DNA of 64,000 bases from Cucumis sativus (lineage: Eukaryota; Streptophyta; Magnoliopsida; Cucurbitales; Cucurbitaceae), in the NCBI RefSeq assembly GCF_000004075.3, contig NC_026659.2, positions 28,414,272 to 28,478,271 of the forward strand. The letters are read 5' to 3'. Under the pieces are notes generated by a model, which worked only from the letters and a program-made list of their open reading frames with translations, ran no database searches and was not told the DNA's origin. Shown here in pieces: positions 51,256-62,664 of the stretch. How positions within the stretch are numbered: position 1 is the stretch's first letter; the number at the start of each line of letters is the position of its first letter. The position numbers and the translations under genes are program-made.

Positions 51256-52299
51256 ACCTTTTTCTTTTCTTCCTTCTCTACTTTTTTTACGTCTTTTTCT
51301 CCCGTTTTTTTCAAAACGTTATTTGGTTCCAAAAAAATATTCGAACGGTTATTTGGTTGTTCCAAATATAAATAATAATTAGATATTGGATAGTCAAATC
51401 TGAACGACCCTTTTTCCAAATATAAACGAGTACCAAAAAAATAAAAAATAAAATCTTTAAAAAAATGATTGAGATTTGACAACATAAATTTAAACAATCA
51501 TCTAGCAAAAAATTATAAAAAAATTCCAATTTCTTTTTGAAATTTCTCAATTTTGGGCCTGTAAATTTTTTCCGTGTCCAAAATTGTTGGTGTAAATATT
51601 TTACCGTTTTATCCTATTTTTTAAAAGACCCAATTGCTAAAGATCATAGTATTTTTGAAAAATATATGAGATCACATCAATACCATCTCAACCCATGAAA
51701 AGGATGTATAAGTACGTATCAAAAGGTAGGAATAGACAATTTGGGAGAAGAGATGGAGACCTGAGAATGAAGTTTTGAGTGATTTTGTTCAAACAATGTA
51801 TTTGAAAATTCAACAAAAAGACAAAGTTAATAAACTAAGGTTTTCAATATTAATTTTAGGGGACCATAGCACTAATATGATAAGTCAATTATTTGGAAAA
51901 CGTTGTAATATGTACATACACAAAAAGACATATACATACACTATAATTCAAATTTTGGGACCCCCAAGTAGCAAAAAATGGCAATAAAATTCAACTCTCA
52001 AGCCATTGGACTTCTGAGAGTTGATCCAAAAACAACAAATTCTAAAACTACTTTTTCTTTTTTCTGTTCACAACAAAATCTCTATATCAGTAAGTACTTT
52101 ATTGACCAATCATTCAAACCTATAAATAAGTCTTTAAAATTGGGATGATATACATTTTACTTGAAATAGATTATCCCATGTTTAATGAGAAGTTATTGCA
52201 TATATGCAAATTAAATATATAATACAAATACAATAAAGAATAGAAATCTGCAACAAATGGGATCTTATAGAGCTAATATTATTTTGTACACATTTTTAA

Positions 52300-52660
52300 A
52301 GAAGTTGAAAGGAGAAAATCACATTCACTAGTGGAAGAAATATAATCAAACCACTAAAAATGTCACTTTTTTCTTTCACATTAACAGGAAAGTGGAAGAA
52401 ATGCAGAAAATTCAAAATAATGACATTGAGAGAAAAAAGGGAGAAAAGCAAGTCAGAAATTCCAACTGAGGCCCAAACCAAACCATATTTCTTCCATTTT
52501 CACTCTAAACCACACCAGAGTTGTCCTAATTTTCAAGCTGCATCTTTCCATTTTCACTTTCTCTATCATCCCACATTTCTGTGGTTTCTAGAGTTGTATT
52601 TACTAATTTGTTTATGGATCATGAACCAAACAAACCTTAAGAGTCCTTGACTCAACCTTC
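52300..52660. repeat. Dispersed ~350-bp repeat, copy 1
   Basis: Clearly similar, with indels, to 61085-61460 in the same orientation. Shared segments include GTGGAAGAAATATA, GAAAAAAGGGAGAAA, CCCAAACCA...TATTTCTTCC, CTAGAGTTGTAT and TTTGTTTATG near its end. On the minus strand both copies encode a short VWAS(V/I)GI peptide, but no long frame is shared. This copy lies about 140 bp beyond the stop codon of the borealin-like gene. Confidence 0.75.
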
Positions 52661-52801
52661 TTATATCGCTCCTTAGTTACACTTGTAAGGTTAGGAACAA
52701 TAAAAGAAGGTTGAAAGAAAGGGTAGAATGACAGTCGGGGATAAACGCATCTGAAGTTTCGGTTTTATTGACAATCGGTCAAGTGACCTTGAATCAACCG
52801 A

Positions 52802-55515
52802 TCAACCCTCTTCTGATTCTGCACATTATTAATTTATCCATTAGAAAAATTGTAGAATCATGATTTATACCCATTACCCACCAACTTATTAAGCTTACTC
52901 GATCACATTTCTAATTGAAAGTTTCAAAATATACTGCACTGCACTTCTAGATATGAGCTTAGATGAATATACCATGGATTGCTTCCATGTTGTCTTCCTT
53001 GTAAACACCAAGTGGGGATCCATGGATAGACACAAGCATCTCGCCTGGCTTCGGCAGTCTTCGGGTTTTCGGTGTCATCCCAATAGACAATCTTTGGTTA
53101 CTTATCTATGAAATGATAACTAGTTAGATTATTGTAGAATACACTAAATAGAGGCAAAAATAGCCTTCAGAAAGTTCCATTCAGACAATTCCTCAAACAA
53201 GGCTGAGATTTTACTAAATGTAAATTTCACACATTGTTTAGTTATAGCCATGCTGATCTTTGTACTTGGAATTATCGTCCAGCTTCTTTCCATGGGGTCG
53301 AAAGTTTTCCTAGCTTTTTCTATATCTCCATCCGTCAATAAATGATTCTAATCGGTAATTATAATGATAATTATGACTTGAAATGAAACCAGCACTTCCA
53401 TCATTCCCTCTACACTGCAGTGATTATTTATGACATGCTTAATGATAAATGATGGACTACTGCCACCCAATAACTTTTTTTGCAGCTTTAAAAGCTGCAA
53501 TTAATTTTTCCCTTCAAGTTGATAACTTTGATCAGTAGATGGTACTGACATCCATAGGAACATTTCCATTGAAAACTAAAGTAGAAATAATCAAATCCAA
53601 AATGAACACTAAAGAGAGAGCGAGAGAAAAAACTATAATACAACTTTTCTAAACTTCTATTTTATCCTACCGTAAAACCAACCAATATTACTTTTATAAT
53701 AAAGTTTAGACCAATACTAGTAACAAAGTTCATTCCCGATTTACCTATAAGTACACGAAGAGCAAGTGTCTTCGTGGGATTAACCTGTGAGCCTCAATTA
53801 TCCTCACAAAACAACCATATTTGACCCCACTTTGGTTGTCAAAAGAACTCATAGGATATCAAATCCTTGATAGATGAGGTGACAACTATGTGTTGAACTA
53901 GTGTTGTTTACACCAATTACATAGGACCTTATTAACCCAAAGCCCAAATCCATGATGAGCAACAAGATCCCAACTTATTACCAAGACGTCCAGTATCCAA
54001 AATTATTGAAGCTGAAGATTGAGCTAATAAAGGCTTGATAATTGTCTATAATTAGTTTATAGACATGGATTAACTTAGATACCCTTAATTATTAAAACAT
54101 CAATAATTGACAGCAGACACCCTACCACTACTATAATTCTATTCCTTTAACCGCGGAGCCTATCTGCCTAGATAATTTGGGCCAGAGACACTACCAAATG
54201 TTGAAAAATGGCAATAATAGATAACATAAGAAGGCTAATGCAATAAGTGAGGTGCTAGAACCATGAAGATACGAACGCCAGGAGTCTGGACAATATCTGG
54301 CATGCCAAGCGTCATATCATCCGAGGGCTCCTCCAAAACCTAAACATCAAGAATTGTCAATAAATATATCAGTCAATACCTGCTAGATAAACATGGGTAT
54401 CCATCTAATGGAAAAATGAAAGGATTAATCTATCATTTTTATATATAGGAAACAGTAACCGTTCATCGATATGATTAAATGGAGAAGAAAAGAAGATCCT
54501 ATCGTACAACAATTACAAAAATTAGTTTTGCATGTAGTAATTCATGTTCTCTTATAAAGATTACGACGTATCTTCAATTTTTCCAATGTGGATCATCAGC
54601 ATGTTCGTCGAGGTAGTGCCTCTTCATGTTTACTATTCGTGGATCAAATCCTTCTTTTTTAAATAAATATCCGTCTAGACTTTATGGACTTTAATACTAA
54701 ATTAATAATTTATGATGTTTCATACCAGATCATGTACAAATTATGTTTCACCTCAAAATCAATACGTGTTATGTTATAAAGATTGTGAAAAATCAACACT
54801 GAGATATCTTAAAAGTAAAATTGCTTACAAAGTTCGGAATTTGCAGGTTCTCAGCATTGAAAGGATTTGTTTTCACTGCCACCAGGAAAGAAAAGAAGGT
54901 GAGTTGCAGCAGAAACGTCACACAAGGGAGTACTTACCAAACAATTTAAAGCACCACAATCAAAATCTACAGATACCTGATTTACTGGAAAATTCAAATC
55001 CATTAAACGATCGCATTCCGGCAGAGCAGTAAGGATAAGCTGTGGAAAGGCGATGAAGAAGAGAAGCATGTATATCTACTCCATCCGCTGGATTGGTGTG
55101 TAATTCATCCTCTGTATCCTTCCATCGTACTTCAATTTCACCTTGTTTGCCTCTTATCGAAATGGACAAGCTTGGAAGTTTCTCTTCGAAAAATTGCAAT
55201 AGAGGAGTTTGCAATTGCTCTTTGTTGAAATACGAACGAAGCAACCGCAATACAGTAATCAAACGCTCGATCTCCACATCCCGAATGGCACGGATTGCAG
55301 CAGCATGCCGTTCAACTAAACACGTGAAGAGAAACAAGACAAATTTCCTAAAATGAAATTCCGGCTTGGGGAAAAAGGATTGAAATCACTACGAATATCA
55401 ACATACCATCTTCGTCGGAGTCAGTCTTTAACTTATTCACTGCTTCATCTTTTGCGTCTCGTCCAGATGAAGGGCTGGACTTCTTAACTGTTTTCTTTGC
55501 CTTTCTTCTTGCCAT
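52802..55515 (-). CDS. BORR: Borealin-like protein (chromosomal passenger complex)
   Basis: Likely plant borealin, a scaffold subunit that targets Aurora kinase to centromeres and the division plane. Six in-phase exons: 55515-55407, 55315-54977, 54875-54829, 54339-54277, 53105-52973, 52818-52802; 235 aa. The N-terminus is basic and Ser-rich (MARRKAKKTVKKSSPSSG). It is followed by an amphipathic, coiled-coil-prone region (VERHAAAIRAIRDVEIERL...LLRSYFNKEQLQTPLLQFF), a middle part ending CSAGMRSFNGFEFSSKSVKT, and the C-terminal motif RLSIGMTPKTRRLPKPGEML with SIHGSPLGVYKEDNMEAIHE. The last coding exon is only 17 nt (ESEEG, stop). I chose the second of two close ATGs (55515) because the family starts MAR-K; the other is at 55521. 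The exon 4 donor (GTTCGT) is weak. The name rests on the C-terminal pattern and on remembered homologues. Confidence 0.78.
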
Positions 55516-56302
55516 TATCATCAACAAGTCTTTCTTCTTGACTTTACGGAACTACTAACGTTGCAGCATTCTGAGAGGAATCCACACTTGGTCACTGAAT
55601 TTTCGTCAATGAAAACAATACAAAAAACTTTTCAAACCCAAAATTAATGTAGCGCACAGTGAAATTAATTGAAGTTCGCAGAGGGAATAGCATAATTAAA
55701 CACAAATGAAAATTAATAACATGAAGTTCTAACCATTAGTTTACAAAATTTGAAGAAATCTAACCGTCGGAGACGGGATTAGACGGATTAAAGTTCGTCA
55801 GTGATCTGCCGCGAAACCTCTCTCGTCCTCCTCGTCAGATCCGGCGGGAGAGAAGATACTAATTTGAAATTGCATCAAGGGCAAGAGGCCGATAACTCGG
55901 GTCGAATATTACAGATGGGCCTCAAATGGGCCGATCAGCCCAGAAAGGGATGAAATTCAGCCATTGCCTTTTCTTTTTCTCAGCCGTCCATGGCGGCGGT
56001 GGGGTGCTGCTTTTGGTTGTGCTGTATGCAGGTCAGTAGAAAACCATAACTAAATCAGTGACAGTTTTTTTAGTTTATTTTTCGATTTTGTTTACAGTTT
56101 GTGTTAGTCTTAACTTAAGCTGTACTGTTTTTAGTTTCTTATTTGATATTGTTCATAGCTAAGTTGCAAAATAGCACACTACTGGTTTCATAAGCTAAAT
56201 AACCAAAAATTGAAGGAAATGAGGGAAATTGATGGTTAGAAATCTGCGGCGAGGTTAAACATTGGGATTTTTTTTTTCGTCTCTAGATTTTAATCTCCAA
56301 TC
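55516..56302. promoter_or_regulatory. Shared upstream region of the divergent borealin-like and PPR genes
   Basis: The two start codons are 787 bp apart on opposite strands. Three site II boxes lie close together in the middle: TGGGCC at 55916 and 55927, and TGGGCT on the minus strand at 55937-55942. Site II boxes are typical of growth- and organelle-related plant promoters. The DNA at 55760-55860 is GC-richer and probably belongs to the leader of the borealin-like gene. Confidence 0.6.
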
Positions 56303-58651
56303 ATGGAAGTTGGCAATTCACCTACTTCTTCTGAGTTCTTTGCACATATCTTGCAAACAAGTGTTAGAATCAAAGACCCATTTGCCGGAAGGTCTGTCCA
56401 CTGTCAAATAATTAAGAAAGGCCTTCATCTTGGTGTGTACTTGATGAACAATCTTATGACTTTCTATGCTAAAACTGGGTCACTTAGGTTTGCTCACCAT
56501 GTGTTCGATGAAATGCCCCTGAAGTCAACATTCTCATGGAACACTCTGATATCTGGCTATGCCAAACAGGGTAATTTTGAGGTCTCACGTCGCCTTTTGT
56601 ATGAAATGCCTGACTGTGATCCTGTTTCTTGGACTGCCATCATTGTGGGTTACAATCAATTTGGTTTATTTGATAATGCGATTTGGATGTTTGCGAAGAT
56701 GATATCTGAGAGAGTCCCACCTTCTCAATTCACAGTCAGTAATGTTCTTTCTTCATGCGCGGCAAATCAAACTTTGGACATTGGTAGGAAGATTCATTCA
56801 TTTGTTGTTAAACTTGGACTTGGTAGTTGTGTTCCTGTTGCAACTTCCCTGCTGAATATGTACGCAAAATGTGGAGATCCAGTCATAGCGAAAGTTGTTT
56901 TTGATAGGATGACGGTGAAGAACATTTCAACTTGGAATGCTTTGATTTCATTGTATATGCAATCTGGGCAGTTTGAGCTTGCTGCTTCACAATTTGAGAA
57001 AATGCCTGACCGAGATATAGTTTCTTGGAATTCGATGATTTCGGGATATAGTCAGCAAGGGTATAATCTTGAAGCACTGGTTATATTCTCAAAGATGTTG
57101 AATGAACCTTCTTTAAAGCCAGATAACTTCACCTTGGCAAGCATTTTATCAGCTTGTGCCAATCTTGAGAAGCTGAATATTGGGAAACAGATACATGCTT
57201 ATATTCTAAGAGCAGAAACTGAAACTTCTGGAGCAGTTGGCAATGCTTTGATATCAATGTATGCAAAGTCAGGTGGTGTAGAAATAGCTAGACTGATAGT
57301 TGAGCATAACAGAACTTCAAATCTAAACATTATAGCGTTCACTTCCCTACTGGATGGATATACCAAGCTAGGAAATGTCAAACCAGCCAGAGAGATATTT
57401 AACAAATTAAGAGATCGTGATGTGGTAGCATGGACAGCCATGATTGTTGGTTATGTGCAAAACGGGTTATGGAATGATGCACTGGAGCTGTTTAGGTTGA
57501 TGGTTAATGAAGGCCCTGAGCCGAATAGTTATACCCTGGCGGCCATGCTTAGTGTAAGTTCAAGTTTGACTATTTTGGAGCATGGGAAACAAATCCATGC
57601 CAGTGCCATAAAAGCTGGAGAATCCTCGACACCTTCTGTTACTAATGCCTTGATAGCCATGTATGCTAAAACGGGAAACATCAATGTAGCCAAAAGAGTT
57701 TTTGATCTTCCAAATGGGAAGAAGGAAATTGTGTCCTGGACATCAATGATCATGGCTCTCGCACAGCATGGCCTTGGAAAAGAAGCCATCAACCTGTTTG
57801 AGAGGATGCTCTCAGTTGGTATGAAACCTGATCATATCACTTATGTAGGAGTGCTCTCTGCTTGTACACATGTGGGATTAGTGGAGCAAGGTCGAAAGTA
57901 CTATAATATGATGACTGAAGTTCATGAAATTGAACCCACTCTAAGCCATTATGCATGCATGATCGACCTTTATGGACGGGCTGGATTGCTTCAAGAAGCA
58001 TACCTGTTCATTGAAAGCATGCCTATAGAACCAGATAATATAGCTTGGGGTTCGCTACTAGCATCTTGTAAAATTCATAAAAATGCAGATCTGGCAAAAG
58101 TTGCAGCAGAAAGACTGCTTCTTATTGATCCTGGAAATAGTGGCGCCTACTTGGCACTTGCTAATGTGTATTCGGCTTGCGGAAAATGGGAAAATGCTGC
58201 CCAAACTAGAAAACTAATGAAGGATAGAGGAGTGAGGAAAGAGAAGGGAATTAGTTGGATTCATATTAAGAATGAAGTTCATGCATTTGGAGTTGAAGAC
58301 GTTATTCATCCACAGAAAGATGAAATCTACAAGTTGATGGCTGAGATATGGGAGGAGATAAAAAAGATGGGTTTCATCCCAGACACTGAATCAGTACTTC
58401 ATGACCTTGAAGAAGAGGTGAAAGAGCAAATACTTAAATATCACAGTGAAAAACTTGCTATAGCGTTTGGGCTTTTAAATACTCCAGAGAACACTGCTCT
58501 GAGGATTATGAAAAACCTTAGAGTTTGTAATGACTGCCATTCTGCTATAAAGTTCATCTCCAAGCTTGTAGGAAGGGAAATCATTGTGAGAGATGCTACT
58601 CGGTTCCACCATTTTAAGGATGGCTCTTGCTCTTGTCGAGACTATTGGTAG
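56303..58651 (+). CDS. PCMP-H41: DYW-class pentatricopeptide repeat protein (At2g22070 orthologue)
   Basis: RNA-binding organelle protein of the PLS subfamily, expected to act in C-to-U editing of plastid or mitochondrial transcripts. A single exon of 782 aa, close to the length of the Arabidopsis protein as I recall it. Many P, L and S repeats are visible (for example LMTFYAKTGSLRFAHHVFDE, SWNTLISGYAKQGN, SWTAIIVGYNQFGLFDNAI, NALISMYAKSGGVEIA). They are followed by E/E+ motifs (HYACMIDLYGRAGLLQEA, YLALANVYSACGKWENAA, KGISWIHIKNEVHAF) and a complete DYW domain: YHSEKLAIAFGLL, CNDCHSAIKFISKL, IIVRDATRFHHFKDGSCSC and the terminal DYW. The deaminase-like HxE and zinc-binding Cys residues are present, so catalytic editing capacity is plausible. 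Intronless, as usual for this family. The first ATG after an in-frame leader is used. No clear targeting peptide is visible. Confidence 0.95.
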   Translation: MEVGNSPTSSEFFAHILQTSVRIKDPFAGRSVHCQIIKKGLHLGVYLMNNLMTFYAKTGSLRFAHHVFDEMPLKSTFSWNTLISGYAKQGNFEVSRRLLYEMPDCDPVSWTAIIVGYNQFGLFDNAIWMFAKMISERVPPSQFTVSNVLSSCAANQTLDIGRKIHSFVVKLGLGSCVPVATSLLNMYAKCGDPVIAKVVFDRMTVKNISTWNALISLYMQSGQFELAASQFEKMPDRDIVSWNSMISGYSQQGYNLEALVIFSKMLNEPSLKPDNFTLASILSACANLEKLNIGKQIHAYILRAETETSGAVGNALISMYAKSGGVEIARLIVEHNRTSNLNIIAFTSLLDGYTKLGNVKPAREIFNKLRDRDVVAWTAMIVGYVQNGLWNDALELFRLMVNEGPEPNSYTLAAMLSVSSSLTILEHGKQIHASAIKAGESSTPSVTNALIAMYAKTGNINVAKRVFDLPNGKKEIVSWTSMIMALAQHGLGKEAINLFERMLSVGMKPDHITYVGVLSACTHVGLVEQGRKYYNMMTEVHEIEPTLSHYACMIDLYGRAGLLQEAYLFIESMPIEPDNIAWGSLLASCKIHKNADLAKVAAERLLLIDPGNSGAYLALANVYSACGKWENAAQTRKLMKDRGVRKEKGISWIHIKNEVHAFGVEDVIHPQKDEIYKLMAEIWEEIKKMGFIPDTESVLHDLEEEVKEQILKYHSEKLAIAFGLLNTPENTALRIMKNLRVCNDCHSAIKFISKLVGREIIVRDATRFHHFKDGSCSCRDYW

Positions 58652-61084
58652 GTGTAAGTTTTTAGAGATTTTATCCACAAAAGAATTCTACTTGATACGA
58701 AAAAAGCACTCTCCAAGACCAAGTGTCAGAAAGCCAGGTATGTTCTTCCCCTATTGCTCTTTCCAATGTTTGATTTTATTCTAGAAATCCTTCTAAATCA
58801 ACCTTACAAATTAGAAAAGAAAAAACTTGGATGCTCTGTATACATCTTTCTGTAATCTATCTAGTTGTTCATCACAATTTACCAAGGAGTGAACATTTCT
58901 TTCTTCTTTTTCTTTTTTGAACGCTTTGTGTGTTGGTGTGGTTGGTGTGGGCTGCAAAAGGATGATGCATCCACGATGCACCCAAGTTTTACTCTACAAA
59001 GTAGTATATTCTCTATTCATTAGGGGGTGGGGAAAAGATTGTTTGATCTACTAATCAAACAAGATCATTTCTTCTTTTTCTACATCATTCCCATCCTTGA
59101 CTACAGAATATCCATTAGGTAATAGTTCGTACCCAAAAACATATTTAAAAAATCAAATTTCTTTATGGTTTATTGAACTGTATCCTTTCTTTCAAATTTG
59201 ATCCCGTTCCATTTTGTTTTGTTTTGTTTTTTATTTTCAAGGACTTGCATAACAGAGTTATAAAGTACGAGTCCCCATCTTATCCCAGACAATGTGTTCT
59301 TGACCTCAACTGGTTGTAGGGCGCCAAACTTCCAATTTCATTTTGAAGAGAATGCAAACCTACAACAAGCCTATTTGTGATATATGCATCTTAGAGAAGA
59401 TTGTAAGTAAAACTGGTTGAATTATAGATCATATAGACTTTGTTTTTAATCCCTCTTTTCCATTTTTATCAGAAACTATATTCATAATTTCTTCCACAAA
59501 TATATACACATCCAACTTTGACTCAATATCTACTTAATTATATTGCAGTGGAAGATGCAAGGCTTGATGTGGCTAATTTACTGGGAGCACTCAGAATGAA
59601 CGAGTATTAAAGGTGCATGTTTAAAGGAATCTCTCTATAATTTTAAGTATGTAGTATGTATACAAAGTGTCAATTTCTTTCACTACTCTTGCATAATTTG
59701 GGATTGTTTTCCTGAACATTTCATTTCTTGAGCTTGTCAGTTGCCTTTATCGATCTTAGTAGCTTACTAGCCATAAACTTATTTCAAACTAGTTTTATAT
59801 CTGTAACTTGTTCCGTGGCCAAATGGTGGATACAGTAAAAGTGAACAGATCAGGACTCTGACAAGCTTGAGATGAATTTAAAAGGTTGAACTAGTCTGTT
59901 CGAAAGTTTAAGAAACTGACTCTTGGTTCTGCTAGCATCTCAATCACCTCTAAGCCAGTCTCATGGCCAAACAAGGTGTATACGCTTGTAGTCCTCACCG
60001 AATAGAATTTCCACCATCAATCAAGCTCAACGTTTCCAACTACATTCAGTGGAAAAAATAAGTTGGCCAAACAAGGTAGTAATTTAGATTCCTGATTCTT
60101 TTTGCTGCTCTCTAATTTATGCAATAGTTGTTGCCCTCGCCTCAATTAAGTTTTTTTCTTTTTGAAAAATTTATGAAGTTTTTTTGTTAGCATATCTAAA
60201 ATGAGTGTCTATTGCTGCTGTAGATCGCTTTTTGTCATACATGTGCTCAGACTTATGCCAACGAGAGGGTCGTCTTGCTTATTATTAATGTCTCCAAGTG
60301 GATTCCCATTGGGTTGGTCATTGTGCATAGTGAGAATGGCTTGTGCCTGTTTGGTTTCCATGTTTGAAGTGGCTTGTGCTAATTGTTCAAGAGGAGAAAC
60401 AGAACATTTTCTTTGAATCCTTTAAAGTGGGATGTTCATCAATTAGTTTTTGAATTATGTTTTTTCATTGCTTTTATGCTGTCTTAATTCAGTAAGCTAT
60501 GATTCCATGATTGGTTAAATTTGAGTAGTTTGGAAGTTATTTTCTTAGATTCACACTCATTCGTATGCCTTGATATTAGATATAGGCTATACCTTTATTG
60601 GACTAACTCCTGTAATTGCGAACAGAGCTCATACTCAACCATCAATAGATAAGAGCATATGTCTATGATAAGTTTTCTTGTGTATTGATTTACCATGTCT
60701 TTTTTATTAGAATCTCAACAAAATATCACCATGGATCTATGGTAATTATAAGTGATTATCACTTATAGATATATAAATATTTTTAGATATTTTGTTATTT
60801 AAAATAATTTTAAAAAAGAAATTTGTAATAAAATATTATAAATGAAACTTGATTGAAAATGCTATAATTAATTCTGTTTATTCTCTTTGGTTGAAGACAA
60901 ATTTTTTCATAGGTATGAAAACTTTTCAAGAGGTGAAGATAAAATTTCATAGGTATGAAGATTGAATAAGAAGTGAAGACGGTGATTGGCATGCTCATGA
61001 TCTGTCGAAAACACTTGGACAAGTCAATTGAATTTATAGTTTCACTAAACCTCGCATCTCTAGGATCTCTAGGATGAAAAATCT
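58652..61084. other. 3' flank of the PPR gene and intergenic DNA
   Basis: No convincing exon. The first few hundred bases probably include the PPR 3' UTR. A piece of the dispersed CTATC/GATAG repeat lies at about 60715-60835. The open frames present are short and unlike known proteins. Confidence 0.55.
60715..60835. repeat. Dispersed CTATC/GATAG-type repeat remnant
   Basis: Contains AATATCACCATGGATCTATGG, AAGTGATTATCACTTATAGA and AATATTTTTAGATATTTTG. The arrangement is like the repeat at 38245-38600, though diverged. TGATTATCA is a short palindrome. Confidence 0.4.
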
Positions 61085-61460
61085 ATTATTGAATTAAAAG
61101 GAGAAAAACACGTTGGTGGAAGAAATATAGAATCGAGCACTCAAAATGTGCCCATTTTCCTTTCTCATTTTCCTAAAGTTCAAGAGAATCAGTAACATAA
61201 AATCGGAAGAAACGTTCAGAAAAAAGAAAGGGAGAAAGCAAAAAAAAAGTAATTCCAATTGAAGCCCAAACCAATATTTCTTCCCAACAGCCGTAGAGTT
61301 CGTTCTTTGGGAAGCCAATTTTCCAGCTTTGTCTCATATTTTCTTCGTCCATCATCATACCTCTGCTCAATACACGAATATGGTGCTACTGGCCTCTCTA
61401 GTTGTATCTTTGCTAATTTGTTTATGAACTATGAATCAAAGCCTTAAGAGTCCCTTCCGT
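61085..61460. repeat. Dispersed ~350-bp repeat, copy 2
   Basis: Second copy of the element at 52300-52660, same orientation. It begins AAAGGAGAAAAACACGTTGG and ends near GCCTTAAGAGTCC, matching CCTTAAGAGTCC in copy 1. It lies about 250 bp beyond the stop codon of the RZ-1-like gene, that is, again just downstream of a minus-strand gene. Confidence 0.75.
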
Positions 61461-61707
61461 TCGAGATTTGCCTCATTTTAGAAACCACAAAATTGTCAAC
61501 TTAAATCTGTTCTCTTTCCATTCATCGTTCTTTAGAGCATTTATCTGTCTCTCTGAGCAAAAAAACTCTAGTTAAAACTACACAACACAGGAACAATCTG
61601 TCTCAGTCAGGCATCGGTACTGCAACTACAATCCTAGTAACTAACAGCACAACACCGAGCATGTAGTACTTTTGATAAATCTGATAATGTGTTAACAATA
61701 AAAACAG

Positions 61708-62664
61708 TCAATAACGATCAAATGATGATGGCCGCCCACCACGGTTAGGGCGATCATAAGGAGCTGGTCTGTTTCTATAGCTTCTTCCCTCATCGCGTGC
61801 AGGACCACCACTTCCATACTTGTCAACCCCACGAGGTCCACCATCTCTATAATACCCTCTATCTTTGCCATAGCCATTTACAGGAAAACGATCAGAATCG
61901 TTAGTATACCTACTGCTTCCAAAGCGATCTCCACCAGGTGGATACCTGCCAGATTTATGCAAAAAATCAGGAATGAGATTGGTTAACTACATGATATGCT
62001 GCAACGAAAACAATTGAGCAGCCATCAATTAATCAACAAAAAGAACAATATAATATTGGATCGTTATTCTGCCAATTATTATTTCCTAGTCATAATTACT
62101 TTAAACGAACAAATAATACCCTAAAAATCCACAGAAAAAAATCAGTCAGTACCTATCACTAACATAGCGATCACGACTGCCATATTTGTTGTCCCTGCTG
62201 CTGCTATCAAAGCGATCTCTATCTCCAAAGCGCCCACCACCATCATAACGATCATCCACATAACGATTAGCATCTCCAGCAAAGCGATCCCCACGATCAC
62301 TATCACCAAGCCGAGAACGTGCAAGAAATGAATCTCCTCCCCTTCCTCGGCCACCACCAACTGAAGGACAATCTCTAGCCCAGTGTCCAAGACGCCCACA
62401 TTTGAAGCACTCATCTTGCCTTGCAGATCTATCTCCTCCTCCCCCACCCCCATAGCTACCCCTGCCACCAGTCGAGTACCCTCCCCCCCTGTAACCATGG
62501 TCCATATCTTCTCCCATTTTAGGTTCAGCCTTGTTCACTGAAATTATTCGTTCTCCAAACTCCTGTCCATGCATCTCTCTGATAGCGTCATCCATTCCCC
62601 GCCGATCTGAAAATGTAATAAAACCAAAGCCGCGTGGGCGGCCTGTATTCTTTTCCAACATGAT
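61708..62664 (-). CDS. RZ-1-type glycine-rich RNA-binding protein, CCHC zinc knuckle (5' end off window)
   Basis: Last two coding exons (62664-62153 and 61945-61708, in phase; 249 aa plus stop) of a nuclear RNA-binding protein with an RRM. Exon A starts inside the RRM: IMLEKNTGRPRGFGFITF carries the RNP1 octamer RGFGFITF, and the RRM ends at VNKAEP. A Gly/Tyr-rich stretch follows, then the CCHC knuckle CFKCGRLGHWARDC, then a long Arg/Asp/Gly/Tyr-rich tail with repeated DRY, DRF and RYPPGGDRF-like units ending SSFDRY. This matches the RZ-1B/RZ-1C group, linked in Arabidopsis to splicing, SR-protein interaction and cold response. The upstream exon with RNP2 (IFVGGL) is not between 62665 and 64000, so a large intron separates it. 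The next neighbour is the PPR gene, which converges on it. Confidence 0.9.

Larger units (their letters stand above)
48286..52299. other. Gene-free intergenic region
   Basis: I see no credible exon. It contains two and a half plant telomere-type units (48513-48530), a less AT-rich stretch at about 49590-49940, a piece of the dispersed CTATC/GATAG repeat (50750-50905) and a pair of local tandem duplications (51121-51255). Confidence 0.6.

Noticed and set aside
60201-60416. A 71-codon plus-strand open frame rich in Cys and Ser downstream of the PPR gene.
   Set aside because: No domain, homologue or splice context that I recognise; frames of this length are expected by chance.
61094-61370. Overlapping minus-strand frames with a VWASIGI peptide, also partly seen at 52296-52481.
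   Set aside because: The shared peptide follows from the duplicated 350-bp repeat. The frames do not align over their length and have no known domain.
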